From: Falciphora oryzae
Lineage: Eukaryota; Ascomycota; Sordariomycetes; Magnaporthales; Magnaporthaceae
Length of the DNA: 64,000 nt
Reading direction: 5' to 3'
Assembly: GCA_000733355.1 (NCBI GenBank)
Contig: JNVV01000004.1
Location: forward strand, 600,181 to 664,180
Below are positions 42,549-53,559 of the stretch, piece by piece (the stretch's first letter is position 1; each line of letters begins with the position of its first letter). The position numbers and the translations under genes are program-made. The notes beneath the pieces were generated by a model. It was not told where the DNA came from. It ran no database searches and saw only the letters and a program-made list of their open reading frames with translations.

Positions 42549-44798
42549 ATGAGAGCAACATCCAGCCAGCAGCCTACATTCAATTTCCTCACGGGCGAGA
42601 CCACCCTACCGAGTGCGCCAGGCGCTCGGCTACCCAGGCGGAGCGCTAGTGGCGGCGGCGGCGGCGGAGGCGAATATCAAACATCACAGCGCGTCGCTTC
42701 CCGCGAAAGCAGCAAAGAGAACATGGCGCCCCCAGACGCCGAGGAGTACGAGACGCAGCGGCGTCGGATCGAGGAGCTCAAGGCCGAGGTCGGCGCGCTC
42801 AACTACCGCGTCTCGGCCTACGACCAAGAGAAGGAGATGCTGCGGCTACAACACGACTCGGAGCTGCGCGACGCCCGCCGCCGCGCGGAGGAGGACTTCA
42901 AACTTAAGCAGGCTGCTGAGGCAGAACGCGACACCGCCCGCAGGTCTGCCGAAGCCCTGCAGGAGGAGCTCGATGGCCTAAGGTCCGATGGGGACGACAA
43001 GGTCAGGGCGCTCGAGAAGCGCGCGCGCGAGGCAGAGGAAGAAGCCAGGCTGCTGCGCGAGCAGCTACAGGACCTAAGCGCCGCCCGCGATGGGGAGGCA
43101 CGCATGGCTGAACGCAAGACGATGGAGCTGCGCAAGCAGGCCGAGAACGCACAAAGGATGGCGAACGAGCAGGCTGAAGAGGCCGAGGAGCGCGAGGCGG
43201 CGCTGGCCAAGGCCAGGACCCAGCTGGCCGAGAGAGACGCCACCATCGGGCAGCTCGAGGCCGACGTTCTCCGGCTCAAGGCGCAAACCGGCGACGCTGA
43301 GACCATGGCCGTCATCCGGCGCGAGCTGACAGACCAGGTCCAGCACATCCGCGCCCTCGAGGCCACCAACCGCGACCAGCTGATGGAGCTCAAGCGCCTG
43401 CGACAGGCGCACAGGGCCGTCGAGGTTGTCGAGGAGGAGAAGCGGTCGCTGCAGCGCCGGCTCGAGCTCGCCGCGAACCTAGAGGCTGAGCTCGACGAGG
43501 CCAGAATACAGCGCCAGAGGCTTGAGGACGAGCGGAGCGCCTGGACTGCCTACCTGCAGAACGAGGCTATATCTTCCGACGACCAGTCTGAGCTTGACTC
43601 TCCCGAGGCCGTCGCCCGGGCATTGGTGCAGGAGAGGCTAAACTCGGCCTCGCTGGTGGAGAAGCTGGGGTCCCTGGAGCCTGAGCTCGGCCAGAGGGAG
43701 GAGATGATCAGGCAACTTGAGGAGGAGAAGGCAGAGCTGAGCGCTGAGATGGAGAAGCTCAAGTCCATGCCCCGCGCGGAACCAGCCGGGCCGGCAGACA
43801 AGGGCCGTCTCCGGCTGGAGCGCCAGCGTGCCCTGGCGGTCAAGGAGGTCGAGTACCTGCGAGCGCAGCTCAAGACCTTTGATGCCGAAGACATCACCTT
43901 CCAGCCCGAAAACTTCGACCAAGCAAAGGCGGAGCGCGTGCAACAGCTCGAGGACCTTGTCGACAAGTACAAGGCCGAGGCGCACAGCCTGCACCAGGAG
44001 ATGTCATCCCTCGAATCTTCAGCATCTTCACCAGCCGCAGCCGCCGGGACCAAACGCCCGCGGGAGAGCGACGAGAACAGCGTGCCGCCGGCCGTCCAGT
44101 CGGAGCAGCTCGGGCAGCTGGCCCGCAAGAACCGCAAGCTGCAGGAGGAGCTGGCGGCACTGCAGAAGACGCACCGGCTCGCCGAGAAGGAGCTCCGCGT
44201 GGCCAAGACGCAGCTCTCGGCCGCCAAGGAGTCGTCGCGCGTGCGCGTCCTTTCCCTCAGGTCCAACCCGACCTCGGACCACGAGGCCGTCAAGGCGTCG
44301 CGCCTGCGCGCCCTCGAGCGCGAGAATGCCGAGCTGCTCGAGCACATGGCCCGCAAGGGCGTCGCGTCGTCATTCCGCACCGTCCCGCTCAGCGCGCTCG
44401 ACGCGGCCCGCCGCGAGGTCGAGGACGCCAAAGCAGAGGCGGCCTCGGCGCACAAGACCAGCAAGCGCCTCAAGGAGGTCTGGGCAGCCAAGAGCGGCGA
44501 GTTCAAGGAGGCCATCTTCAGTACCCTGGGGTGGACCGTCACTTTCATCCCCAACGGCAAGATGCGCGTCGAGAGCGTCTACCACCCCTCGGCCTCGGAC
44601 GAGCACGAGAACAGCATCGTGTTTGACGGCGAGAGGGGCACCATGAAGGTCGGCGGCGGGCCCAGGAGCGCGTTTGCGCAGAGGATCGACGATCAGATCC
44701 GCTTCTGGGTCCGCGAGAAGGGTTGCATACCTGGATTCTTGGCTGCCCTGACGCTCGAGTTCTATGAGGAGCACTCTAAGTCTTCGAGGCCGGGTTGA
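42549..44798 (+). CDS. MAD1: spindle assembly checkpoint protein Mad1
   Basis: Single exon, 749 residues from ATG 42549 (MRATSSQQPTFNFLTG). Residues about 70-690 are almost continuous coiled coil. The Mad2-interaction motif is present as RVLSLRSNP (basic-V-L-x5-P), after a disordered Ser/Ala-rich break. The RLK motif used for Bub1 contact is in KRLKEVW. The C-terminal RWD-like head is LGWTVTFIPNGKMRVESVY through FWVREKGCIPGF. Mad1 recruits and converts Mad2 at unattached kinetochores. Together these motifs make the call firm. A start ten codons upstream would be TTG and is rejected; extra 5' exons cannot be excluded. Confidence 0.92.
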   Translation: MRATSSQQPTFNFLTGETTLPSAPGARLPRRSASGGGGGGGEYQTSQRVASRESSKENMAPPDAEEYETQRRRIEELKAEVGALNYRVSAYDQEKEMLRLQHDSELRDARRRAEEDFKLKQAAEAERDTARRSAEALQEELDGLRSDGDDKVRALEKRAREAEEEARLLREQLQDLSAARDGEARMAERKTMELRKQAENAQRMANEQAEEAEEREAALAKARTQLAERDATIGQLEADVLRLKAQTGDAETMAVIRRELTDQVQHIRALEATNRDQLMELKRLRQAHRAVEVVEEEKRSLQRRLELAANLEAELDEARIQRQRLEDERSAWTAYLQNEAISSDDQSELDSPEAVARALVQERLNSASLVEKLGSLEPELGQREEMIRQLEEEKAELSAEMEKLKSMPRAEPAGPADKGRLRLERQRALAVKEVEYLRAQLKTFDAEDITFQPENFDQAKAERVQQLEDLVDKYKAEAHSLHQEMSSLESSASSPAAAAGTKRPRESDENSVPPAVQSEQLGQLARKNRKLQEELAALQKTHRLAEKELRVAKTQLSAAKESSRVRVLSLRSNPTSDHEAVKASRLRALERENAELLEHMARKGVASSFRTVPLSALDAARREVEDAKAEAASAHKTSKRLKEVWAAKSGEFKEAIFSTLGWTVTFIPNGKMRVESVYHPSASDEHENSIVFDGERGTMKVGGGPRSAFAQRIDDQIRFWVREKGCIPGFLAALTLEFYEEHSKSSRPG

Positions 44799-45404
44799 GA
44801 TGGGGGGATGCAGAAGGGGTTCCTTTCTGAAGAGGCTGAATCTTGCCATCCACTCGTCTTCTAATGCAATTGTTGCTGTAAATAGCTTGATACACATCAT
44901 GAGCCGATTTCCTATCGGAAATGTTTCCTTTTTATCTTTGCTCAAGGATGTTTCCCATAGGAAACATTCCGTTCTCTATCCTCCAATCTGGGTCTTTTTC
45001 ACGCCTTGGCCTACCAAGATAGCAAAATGGTGTGTAGATGGATTAGGCGTTTTCGATGCTGCAATGCCACGTTCCCCAACTAGAAGCCTGCAATCCTATG
45101 CGTATTCCTAACAAATGCGAGCCGATGAAGCGAGTTGGAAAGAGGAAAGGGAAGAGGAAAGGGAAGAGGAAAGGGAAGAGGAAAGGGAAGAGGAAAGGGA
45201 AGAGGAAAGGGAAGAGGAAAGGGAAGAGGAAAGGGAATAGGAAAGGGAATAGGAAAAGATATTGAAAAGGAAACAGGAAAAGATACAGGAAAAGGAGCAG
45301 GCAAAAACACAGGAAAGGGAGTACGAAAGGATCCATATGGGAAAGGGTAGACACAATTGGGGTTTTAATCAGCGGAATTAAAATTGCAGACTTTTTTTGG
45401 GCGC
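44799..45404. other. 3' flank of MAD1 with minisatellite
   Basis: Positions about 45139-45258 are about ten copies of the 12-bp unit GAAGAGGAAAGG, followed by looser GGAAAAGATA copies to about 45350. On the plus strand it reads GKRK repeats, on the minus strand Leu/Pro/Phe repeats. I treat it as non-coding. A duplicated TTTCCTATCGGAAATGTTTCC-like inverted segment occurs near 44905-44970. Confidence 0.6.
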
Positions 45405-45634
45405 TGTTGGATCATTATTCCGGCGCATGCGCTCAAGGGGCCCTACGGGGCCCACGTGATTTGGAGGGTAAGCCTTATTAGTAGTTTACATAAGGGCTAG
45501 ATTGCCCTCCCCCTCTGGCAGATAGATCTTTTCCCTCTCATGCACAATAAAGAGACGATTCCTCAGATCTATAGATCGTTGTTCATTCTATTTGGAGATC
45601 TCCAGGCCTACAGGAGTACCTACTCCTACCAACA
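45405..45634 (+). repeat. solo LTR, copia-like family A, copy 4
   Basis: Same family as the three LTRs at 5.3-8.2 kb but in the opposite orientation: TGTTGGATCATTATTCC start, CTACTCCTACCAACA end, GGAGATCTCC block. Flanks GGCGC (45400-45404) and GGCAC (45635-45639) are a 5-bp duplication with one G-to-A change. Confidence 0.87.
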
Positions 45635-46244
45635 GGCACCATGAATGCGTCACTGCTTCAGTCCATCTCCAGCCTCACAACCAGCTTCTCCTCTTGCGGA
45701 TTCATGATAGCTTGTTATAAACAGAGGTATAATATGCTATCTACCTACTGGACACTAAGGAAATGACAGGGTAAAGTCAATATGTGAGGGCCGTGCTGCT
45801 TTTTTGTGATGCTACCATCGCTCGTCCCAAAAAACAACAACCAAGCAAGCAGGCCTCCCCTTTTTATGTTCGGTACACTCACACGTACACACACACACGT
45901 ACAAAACGAAAAAAGTCATCAAGCCGCTCTAGCGCTACCCCTCTCGCTTGCGCATCTTGCTCCCCGGGGTATAGCGCAACCCGACATAAACCAAGGTGTT
46001 GCCGGGGCCATGGACGAAAAAGGACATTACTAAACGGTGGCGTCCAGGAAGAATCAGAGTGAAAAGAAAACAACAAAGAGAAAATGAACGAAGCAGTGTC
46101 AGGTTGTAACCAAATACAAACGGGGTATGTCGCAAAGTACGTATCATCTCAAAGCTTTCGGGACCAAAAAAGCCGTGCGGCGGACGGCTCCTTATTAAGC
46201 AATCAGACACCTAGGTAGGCTCTTTTAGAGCACTACGTCTCCAC
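45635..46244. other. intergenic, no gene seen
   Basis: 3' flank of the Syp1-like gene. A CA/CGTA simple repeat lies at about 45888-45902. Confidence 0.5.
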
Positions 46245-49200
46245 TCACTTCGCCTCGTACCGCCCGCTGACGATCTTGCTCACGAGCGGCACGGCCTCCC
46301 AGCGCCGGTCGTCGGCGCGGGGGCTGACGGGGTTGTCGTCCGAGAAGGGGTCCGTCTCGACCTCGGCCTCCTCGACGGCCTTGCCCTTGCCCTTGTCCTC
46401 GAGCAGCCGCGAGATCGAGACGCGCGCGCCTCCGCCTTGCTGAGGCGTATACTCCCAGCGCGCCTCGATGTGGCCGGGCTGGACGTCTGCCCCCTCGGCG
46501 CCGACGATGCGGCAGACAATCTTGGGCCACTCGCCCTCGCTGCCGCTCGCAGGGGCGGGGAGGGTCACGTCGCCGAGCCGCCAGTACACTAGGTGCTTGT
46601 CTCGCAGGTGGGTACCGGCAGGCTTGGTCTGAGCAGCCGAGGCCTTGCCCTCGTAGGTAACGACGAAAACCAGGTTGTGGAGAGTCAGAGGGAGCGGTGC
46701 AACATCGGTCCCATCAGCCGAGGCGGGGAGCACAGCCGGGTTCAAGCGATATTGCAAGAGCAGACCGAGCTTGTGGTCGGCAGTCGGCTTCCACACCGGC
46801 TTGAGGATCAGGGGGCAGAGAGAGACAAGGGTAGTGCCGTCATCCGATTCGCTGTGTAGTCGGTATGTGAAGGCGGTAGAGGTTTTGGCCAGGTGGGAGG
46901 TGTCGAGCGTGAACTCGTCGGCGTGGCCCGTGTTGGAGACAAAGATGCGGTTGGGCCCGATGACGTCGAGGAGGGGGAAGTTATTTATACGGACGGTTTC
47001 AATATCTGCTCAGACGAACGATATGTTAGTGGGCATCCAGTACTTGGTAGATATGGAGGAGTCTTACGCCTAGAAGCAAAGTCTGAAGAGTTATTGTAAG
47101 ACACCGCGATCTCTCCATTGATCTTGACAGACTTGATTTCGCCGTCCTCAAAAGAGGCTGACACTGTCTCGATGATGGACGAGTTGAGACCCTGCGCCGT
47201 CATGTCCGGATGCTTGGTATGGGCAAGGCTTCCCAGGGAAGTGGCGGAGCGGACCGACTGCGTGTCTGACGTAGCGGCGATGCTGGTCTCGGTCGCAAGA
47301 GTGGCGGAGGCTGACGGCTTGTTGGCGATGTGGGCAGGCAGGGCTGGCGAGGGTGGGATCGTATTGTTCTCAGTGGGACTCTGGATAGGCTCGAGCGGTG
47401 CCTGCGTCGGCATCGGCATGTATATAGTGTTGCGCACATCCCTGCGCCCGCGGACGGTACCACCCTTACGCGAAGGCATAGAGGCCGACAGCGTGTTGGT
47501 AACGCTGGAAATGGCTGCCTTCTGGGCGTCTGCGTCCTCCTCTGCCACAGGCTCCTTCTGAATGTTCAGTCTGAAGAACTGGTCTGGCTCCTCCCCGCTT
47601 GCCGCGGCCTCCTTTTGGGCTTGGGATATGGGATCGTTCATGGCGGCCGGGACGGTATACCCTTCCGAGTCCTTGCCCCCCTGGGCCCCACCCTCGTCAC
47701 CCGCCGTCTGGCCAGTAGACTGCCCTGGCGCCGCGCCAAAGATTTCGTCCACCTCGCCATTGGTAAGAGGCGCGGGCGTGTTTTCGGTCGGAGCTGCGCC
47801 ATCTTCTGTCGGTTTTTCGGAGGCGTCTGCACCGGCGGCCGGAGTCACGCCGTTTGCCTTGGTATCTGGCAGAGGCGGGACACTCGGGATAGTCGGGGAA
47901 TTCGGCGACTCGACAAGCGACGACAGGCGATGGGTATCGGACAGGTTGTGCATTGAGGCACGTGGCGACAGCCTCTGCCCATGGCTACTGCTAAGACCAC
48001 GGCTGAAGGGCCCGGAGTTCTTCTGCGTGGAAAGCTGACCAAAACCGCCGTGTATACTCTGGCGACGCCGACCAAGCATGGTCCCAATACGACTGCGCAG
48101 TTTAGATTCTGAGGGCACTAGGTCAGCACAACCAAACTCTGCACCGGCTTTGGGCGTCGCGATGATGCGTCGAATGTACTCGTATGCCGGCTAGAGGGCA
48201 GCGAATCAGTCAAGACAAACCTGTGTGTACCGTCTCGATCCTGTCGCCCGAGTGCTCGCTAGGCGTATTCTCCTCGGGGGCAATACCGGCGCTGCTCTGG
48301 GGCCTAATCATCGAGCCAGCGGCGGAGCTTGACAGCCTAGGCGGGGCCGCCGTTCGCTTCTCGAGTTTTGGTTTCCCGGCCGTCGTTCGGTGGGCAAAGC
48401 CCTCTATCTCGGCGGCTGTACTGATCTCAAGGGTCAGGTTGAGCACCTCCTCGGCCGAGGCCTGGGTTCGGCCGGCTTGGTCGACTTCGTGGGTCTGCAG
48501 TTGGGTCAGGACATCGCGCAGGTGGTTGGTCCGCTGCTCGTCGAGGGCCTGTAGAGACTCGAAGATGAAGGGGGCCTGGGCATCCCACTGCTGGGCCGCG
48601 TTCTCGAGCCTCGAGTTGGCAGCGTCGAGCTTTTGGGCGCTGACCTTCCCGGCCTTCTTGTTCTGCTTGTCGGCGGCATGCTGTGCGTCGTCGAGTTCCT
48701 TGGCCATGCCCTGCAGGTTGGAGATGAAGGTCTGCATCCCCACGACCTCCTTACGGGTATGGAAGCTGCGCAGCGGCTGCTCGACGTCCTTTGCGACGCG
48801 CATCGCGTACATCTGGTGAGAGGATGCTATCGCCTCGACCGACTGGATGACCTTATCCCATGGCAGCTGGAAAACTCTGTTGGTCGCGAGGGGCACGCCC
48901 GTTAGCTTCTTGGATCGCGACTCGGCTGCAAAAAGTTTGCTTGATCGTACCCGAGCTCAGATGCGCCGTTGGGCACCTTGAAGGCCATGAGCTTGCGCAG
49001 CCCGGCAACATATTGCTCTTCGACTCTGTGGCGTTCCTGCAGCGACCCGTAATCGTTTAGCCGTCGGGCCAGTTCCCATCGCAGGGGTGGTTGGCAGATG
49101 TCATTACCTGGAGCCAGTCGGCGACTTCGTTGTTGATCTTGTTGATTCGTTTTACTCGATCGACCAGGGCTTGGGTTGCTTGCGACGGCTGCAGATGTGC

Positions 49201-49310
49201 CTGGTGGCGAGGTAAACAACGACGGTTAGCTCGACGCGGGCAGCCGCGAGGTGAGGGCAGGCGAAGCTTACCAGCATGGCTGGGTACTCGGATCGGGAGA
49301 GGTCCTCCAT
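46245..49310 (-). CDS. Syp1/FCHO-type endocytic adaptor (F-BAR plus mu-homology domain)
   Basis: Six exons: 49310-49272, 49200-49108, 49036-48951, 48876-48221, 48108-47068, 47005-46245 (about 891 aa). Exons 1-4 form an F-BAR domain (MEDLSRSEYPAML, RVKRINKINNEVADWLQ, RRVEEQYVAGLRKLMAF-like block, SFHTRKEVVGMQTF, then coiled coil to about residue 250). A Ser/Pro-rich disordered middle holds a TMLGRRRQSIHGG patch. The C-terminus is a mu-homology domain (INNFPLLDVIGPNRIF, YRLNPAVLP, VYWRLGDVTLP, IEARWEYTPQ). Yeast Syp1 and animal FCHO1/2 initiate clathrin-coated pits at the plasma membrane. The exon 4/5 junction has an alternative (donor 48230, acceptor 48191) that would add a PAYEYIRRIIATPKAGAEFG segment. 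Confidence 0.85.
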
Positions 49311-50720
49311 GGTGACGGAGAGCGCGGTGGCGCAAACACGCAGGCGGGAGACACAGACGACGGTTGGGGCAGGCGGCCTATGGCATAGCACGAGGGAGGT
49401 GCCGGTCCGACGGGGCGACGGGCGAGGTTGTCAATTGGCGCATCGACAGGGCGTGGGCGAAGGGACGATGATGATACTGTCGCCGTCACACAGCAGTCCG
49501 CGTTCTGGCGCGAGAATGTGTGTTTTGGACCAGGTTGGGCAAATATTGATGTGATCTCGATGTCCCTTCCTGGAAAAGTTAGCTGGAGAAATCGGCAGCG
49601 CAGCGCAACGCAGTCAGGCCGCCCCAGCAGCCGAAGCGATTACCTCACCTCACTCCGCCAACCAACCCCAGTCGGCAAGGCGTGCAGTCAATGGCGGCCT
49701 GGCTCTGGTTGGTGGGTGCTGCCGCGTGTGCTGGGATGAGGCTCCACACAGACCTCTCCAAACCAGTGCTGTGTCTTCGCCAGTGCCTCGCCCACCCGAG
49801 TCCGAGCTGCGCTGGATCCAAGCACTGTTCCCCGCCCCGGGTCACCTGCACCAAAAACATTGGGGGCGTCCAGGGGGCAAAGGGTCCAGGTCCAGCCTTT
49901 GTGCTTTGTGGAACAAACCGCCGCTCATCTCTGCCCATTTGATGTCATGTTTCTTTTCGGCTGGGTGGAGCACAAGCTGCCGCGATGTGCAGACAGCGCT
50001 CGATGGAGGCAGTGATCGACGGCTGACCACCAACGCTTTTTTTTGTATCGATGTTCACGTTCCGTCCGAATCGTGGCCAAGACATTGATTTTTTTTTTCC
50101 CCTTTGGCGTGCCGCACCACGCGTGCGACGGCGTCCTCATCCAACCGTCATCATCGCTTGCCTGCACACATTGATTAGACCAATCTCCACTTTTTCCCTC
50201 AAGCGATGGGTCTGCCGTACCGTCGGCCCGTCTGAGACGTGTGCGGTTGGTCCAGGCACACTGGCTCAGGCACACAAGTCCAAGTCTAGGCCGCCTAACG
50301 AAATCGCGCTGTGAGCCAGCCAATGCCGTTGGCCTGCACAACTTTGCGTGGGAGAATCCAAGCACAGGGATCCTGCTGATAATTGTGCCAGCGATCGGCT
50401 GAAGTGCAACAATGGCGGCAACGCAAGACTGGCGGGGCTCCTTGACGGCCACCGCCAGATATGATAACATCCAGAAAATGCATGTTGGCTGACCCCTGAC
50501 TACGTTCACTTCCCAGCCAAACAACATTTCTAACCTAGATATGTCCTGCTAGAAAACGCTTGCTGGATGACAAGAGCAATAGCTCACAGCAAATAGATGC
50601 TTTCGCTGTTGAGAACGAGGCATACACCGGCGCCTCGTCTTTAGTATATCCCCCTCCCCCCTCTCACACATTGATTATCCCGGCGTTGGCGTGCTTGTTG
50701 TGCTAATCAGCACTCCACAG
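49311..50720. other. intergenic between divergent genes
   Basis: Contains the Syp1-like promoter and, near the right end, the probable first exon and intron of the kinase gene (TGCTAATCAG branch-like sequence before the CCACAG acceptor at 50720). No other gene recognised. A T10 run lies at 50090-50099. Confidence 0.5.
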
Positions 50721-51876
50721 GCGGAATATGAAAATGCTTGCGAACAGCCACCAGGTCTACGGGTCGACAAGACTGCCAATGAGGCAGAGGCCAAGGCCAG
50801 CCACGGGAAGGATGGTGACCAGGTTGGAGGCCACGATGAGGCCACACCAGGTACCAGGATTGGCAAATACCATGACTGCCATTACGTCGGCAGCGGAGTT
50901 ACCGCAGAAGTCTACCGCTCTGAGGCAATAGCCCTCAAGGTCATCGTCGAGACACACAACATCGCTCCTCACGACCCGCTGCGCGAGGCCAAGATCCTCG
51001 AAGGCCTCCACAAACCCTGCATCCCTCTTCTCGAGTCCTTTCGCGACCAGGAGCAGCGTCTCGTCCTGGTCTTCCCCTACATGCCCCTTACCCTCGACGC
51101 CCTCCTAGAACGCGGCGGGCTCACTACCGCCCAGGTGTGCTCGCACTTCCGCGACCTCTTCACCGCACTGCGGGATATCCACGCCGAGGACATCCTTCAC
51201 CGCGACATCAAGCCATCCGCCGTCCTGCTCGAGTCGCCCGATGGACCCGCCTACCTCTCCGACTTTGGCTCCTCCTGGCACCCGAGCCTGTCCCCAGCGA
51301 CCGCCATCACCCCTGAGCCCGCCGAAGCCAAGATTCTCGACATCGGCACAGGCCCCTATCGCGCGCCCGAGGTTCTCTTTGGCGACTCCGCCTACGGCCC
51401 CGCCGTCGATATGTGGGGCGCCGGCGCGCTGCTTGCAGAGTGCTGCCGCCGCCCACCGCGGCCCCTTTTCGAATCCCGTCCCGCGCACGAGGACGGCAGC
51501 CAGCTGGGCTTGATCTTGAGCATCTTCAAGACCATAGGCAGCCCCACCAGGGAGTCCTGGCCCGAGGCAACCAAATTCCGGACGCCGCCTTTCGACATGT
51601 ACCGCGAATTTGAGGGCAGGCCGTGGGATGAGGTCCTGCAAGGTATCGAGCCAAGCTTTGCTAAGCTCATCAAAGCGCTTGTCAGGTACGACAGCGGCCG
51701 AGCCACAGCTGCACAGGTTAGTATCTGCCGCAGCGAAGTATTTTGTTTGCCTAACGCCCGTGATCTTTGCCCTCTCGGTTGACTGACTTCAAACCCGGAA
51801 CAAACGGCAGGCTCTCGCCTTCGACTGTCTCACAGAGGACTTGCCTGAGAAAACCAAGTCTGTGTCGGAATCATGA
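50721..51876 (+). CDS. CDK-like serine/threonine kinase (Csk1/CAK-type), 5' exon not resolved
   Basis: Supported exons are 50721-51716 and 51811-51876. The intron has a GTTAGT donor and GGCAG acceptor, and the join gives ATAAQALAFDCLTED. The kinase domain is near complete: Gly-rich loop VGSGVTAEVY, ALKV with the ATP Lys, HRDIKPSAVLL catalytic loop, YLSDFGSSW, GTGPYRAPEVLFG activation segment and DMWGAGALLAE. There is no in-frame ATG in the first exon, and an acceptor with branch point precedes it, so at least one upstream exon is missing from this model. The closest functional guess is a CDK-activating kinase of the fission-yeast Csk1 type. Confidence 0.8.
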
Positions 51877-52682
51877 TCCTAGGCTCGTTCTCGACGACAA
51901 GGATGGCAGATCAGTGCTCCAATTCTTTTACTGTTAGCAAAATAAATACAAAAAAAAAAAAAACTAAAGAAACCCCACTTCTATTAATCTAAGGTTGCTC
52001 CAATCCCTTCCCTGCCCTTTATCATTTCCCGTGTTTCTCCCCTATACTCTTTCCTACTCCTGTGTCCTTTCCTGTTCTATCATCTTATCTGTACCTCTTT
52101 TCTCGCGGTCCTTGGTGCGGGTAGTAAGGTGCCATTGAACTTTTTGTCATCGACGAGTCAAAGGTAAGCAGTGCTCAAGCTCCATGAGGTCATCGCCATC
52201 CCAGATTCCCTACATGTCCAAAAACGTCAGACGCACACCACCCTTGCAGCCACGTGTTTCACAGTCCCTGTGTTCGGGCCCGCCCGTCGTTTGGCGATCT
52301 CCAATTTCCTAAACGAGTCATGCATGCTGTGGGTACGATCTTGTTTTCCCCAGGGCCTCGGCCTTCCCGTCCCCTTTTGGCCTCCCCATCTCCCTGTCCC
52401 GTCGTCGGGTAGCGGACAGAATCGCGTGCTGCGGCCCGCTGTCGGGATATGGCGGCGGGGCATCGCCAAATTGCAGTGAGCATGATCATGGAGGCTCAGC
52501 CTCGCCAGCATCTCGGCCGAGACGTCTTCAGGAGAAGTTGTTGAATAAATAGATGGATACCTCATCCTCGATGTCGGACCTCAGAAGGACCAGCATCCCA
52601 TGCGCCGACTGCTCGCACTCGCCCTCCTCCGCTCGAAAACAGTAAGCCCTCGTTAATAAACGACCAGCCAACCCCTCACAAA
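51877..52682. other. intergenic, no gene seen
   Basis: Kinase 3' flank with an A14-like run at about 51951-51964, then the hydrolase promoter. The frames here shadow each other. Confidence 0.5.
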
Positions 52683-53507
52683 ATGGTTTCCTCCCTCGCA
52701 GTCAACGGCGCCGTCCTGGCCTTCACGTGCCTGGGCAACGGCCCGCTCCTCATCACGGTCCCCGGCGCCAACGGGGACGCCGTCATCTTCGACAACGTCG
52801 CGCCCATGCTGGCCAGCAACTTCACGGTCTGCTCCTACGACCGGCGTGGCTACAGCCGCAGCACCTACAGCGGCGACCAGGACCTGACCATGCCGGCGCG
52901 CTTCCACACCGACGCCGACGACGTCGCCGCCCTAATCGCCCATTTGTCCCCCTCTAAGCCCGCCCTCGTCTTCGGCACCAGCTCCGGCGCCATCGTGTCG
53001 CTCGACCTGCTATCGCGCCACCCGGACGCCGTCGACTTCCTCGTCGCGCACGAGCCGCCCCTGACCAAGACGCTCGGCGCCGACGGGGAGCAGATCCAGG
53101 CGGCCTTCGCCAACGCGGCCAGCGTCTACGCCGCCCAGGGCGCCATCGCTGCCGCGCAGGCGTTCCTGGGGCCCCTGGACCCGAGCAACCTCGAGTCGCT
53201 CGCGGCGCACGACGTGCTCGAGGACCCGGGCCGCGCCGGCAACGCCGACCTGTTCTTCCGCCACGAGATCAACAACTACACGGCCGTCGACTTCCCGCTG
53301 GAGCCGCTGCGGGCCGCAAAGGGGAAGCTGGTGTTTGCGAATGGCGACGCCAGCAGCCCGCCCGCCACTACAATGACGGAGAACCTGGCCAAGAGTATTG
53401 GCGTCAGCGTTGAGAAGACGCCCGCGGGCCACCTCGGCTATGTGGCGAAGCCGGAGGAGTGGGCGGCGAAGCTTGCCGAGATCTTTGCGGGCCACGGGAA
53501 GTTGTAA
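52683..53507 (+). CDS. alpha/beta-hydrolase
   Basis: Single exon, 274 residues, no signal peptide. Oxyanion-side VPGANGDAVIFD, a YDRRGYSRS strand/turn, nucleophile elbow GTSSGA (Ser), and a late GHLGY with the candidate catalytic His. The length is typical of small cytosolic hydrolases of the DUF1749/haloperoxidase-like group. The acid is probably the Asp in ANGDASS. Substrate unknown. Convergent with the NLR relic, 50 bp apart. Confidence 0.82.
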   Translation: MVSSLAVNGAVLAFTCLGNGPLLITVPGANGDAVIFDNVAPMLASNFTVCSYDRRGYSRSTYSGDQDLTMPARFHTDADDVAALIAHLSPSKPALVFGTSSGAIVSLDLLSRHPDAVDFLVAHEPPLTKTLGADGEQIQAAFANAASVYAAQGAIAAAQAFLGPLDPSNLESLAAHDVLEDPGRAGNADLFFRHEINNYTAVDFPLEPLRAAKGKLVFANGDASSPPATTMTENLAKSIGVSVEKTPAGHLGYVAKPEEWAAKLAEIFAGHGKL

Positions 53508-53559
53508 ACTTATTGAAATCGCACACGTTTCCATCAAAATCGAATCAGCCAAAAGTAGA

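Noticed and set aside
43550..44560. 336-codon minus-strand frame opposite MAD1
   Set aside because: Ser/Arg/Leu composition mirrors the Glu/Lys/Arg codons of the coiled coil; no domain.
45139..45258. CRISPR-like array
   Set aside because: Contiguous tandem units without spacers, in a eukaryotic genome.
45056..45310. GKRK or Leu/Pro/Phe repeat proteins
   Set aside because: Pure translation of a 12-bp minisatellite with no start context or flanking coding sequence.
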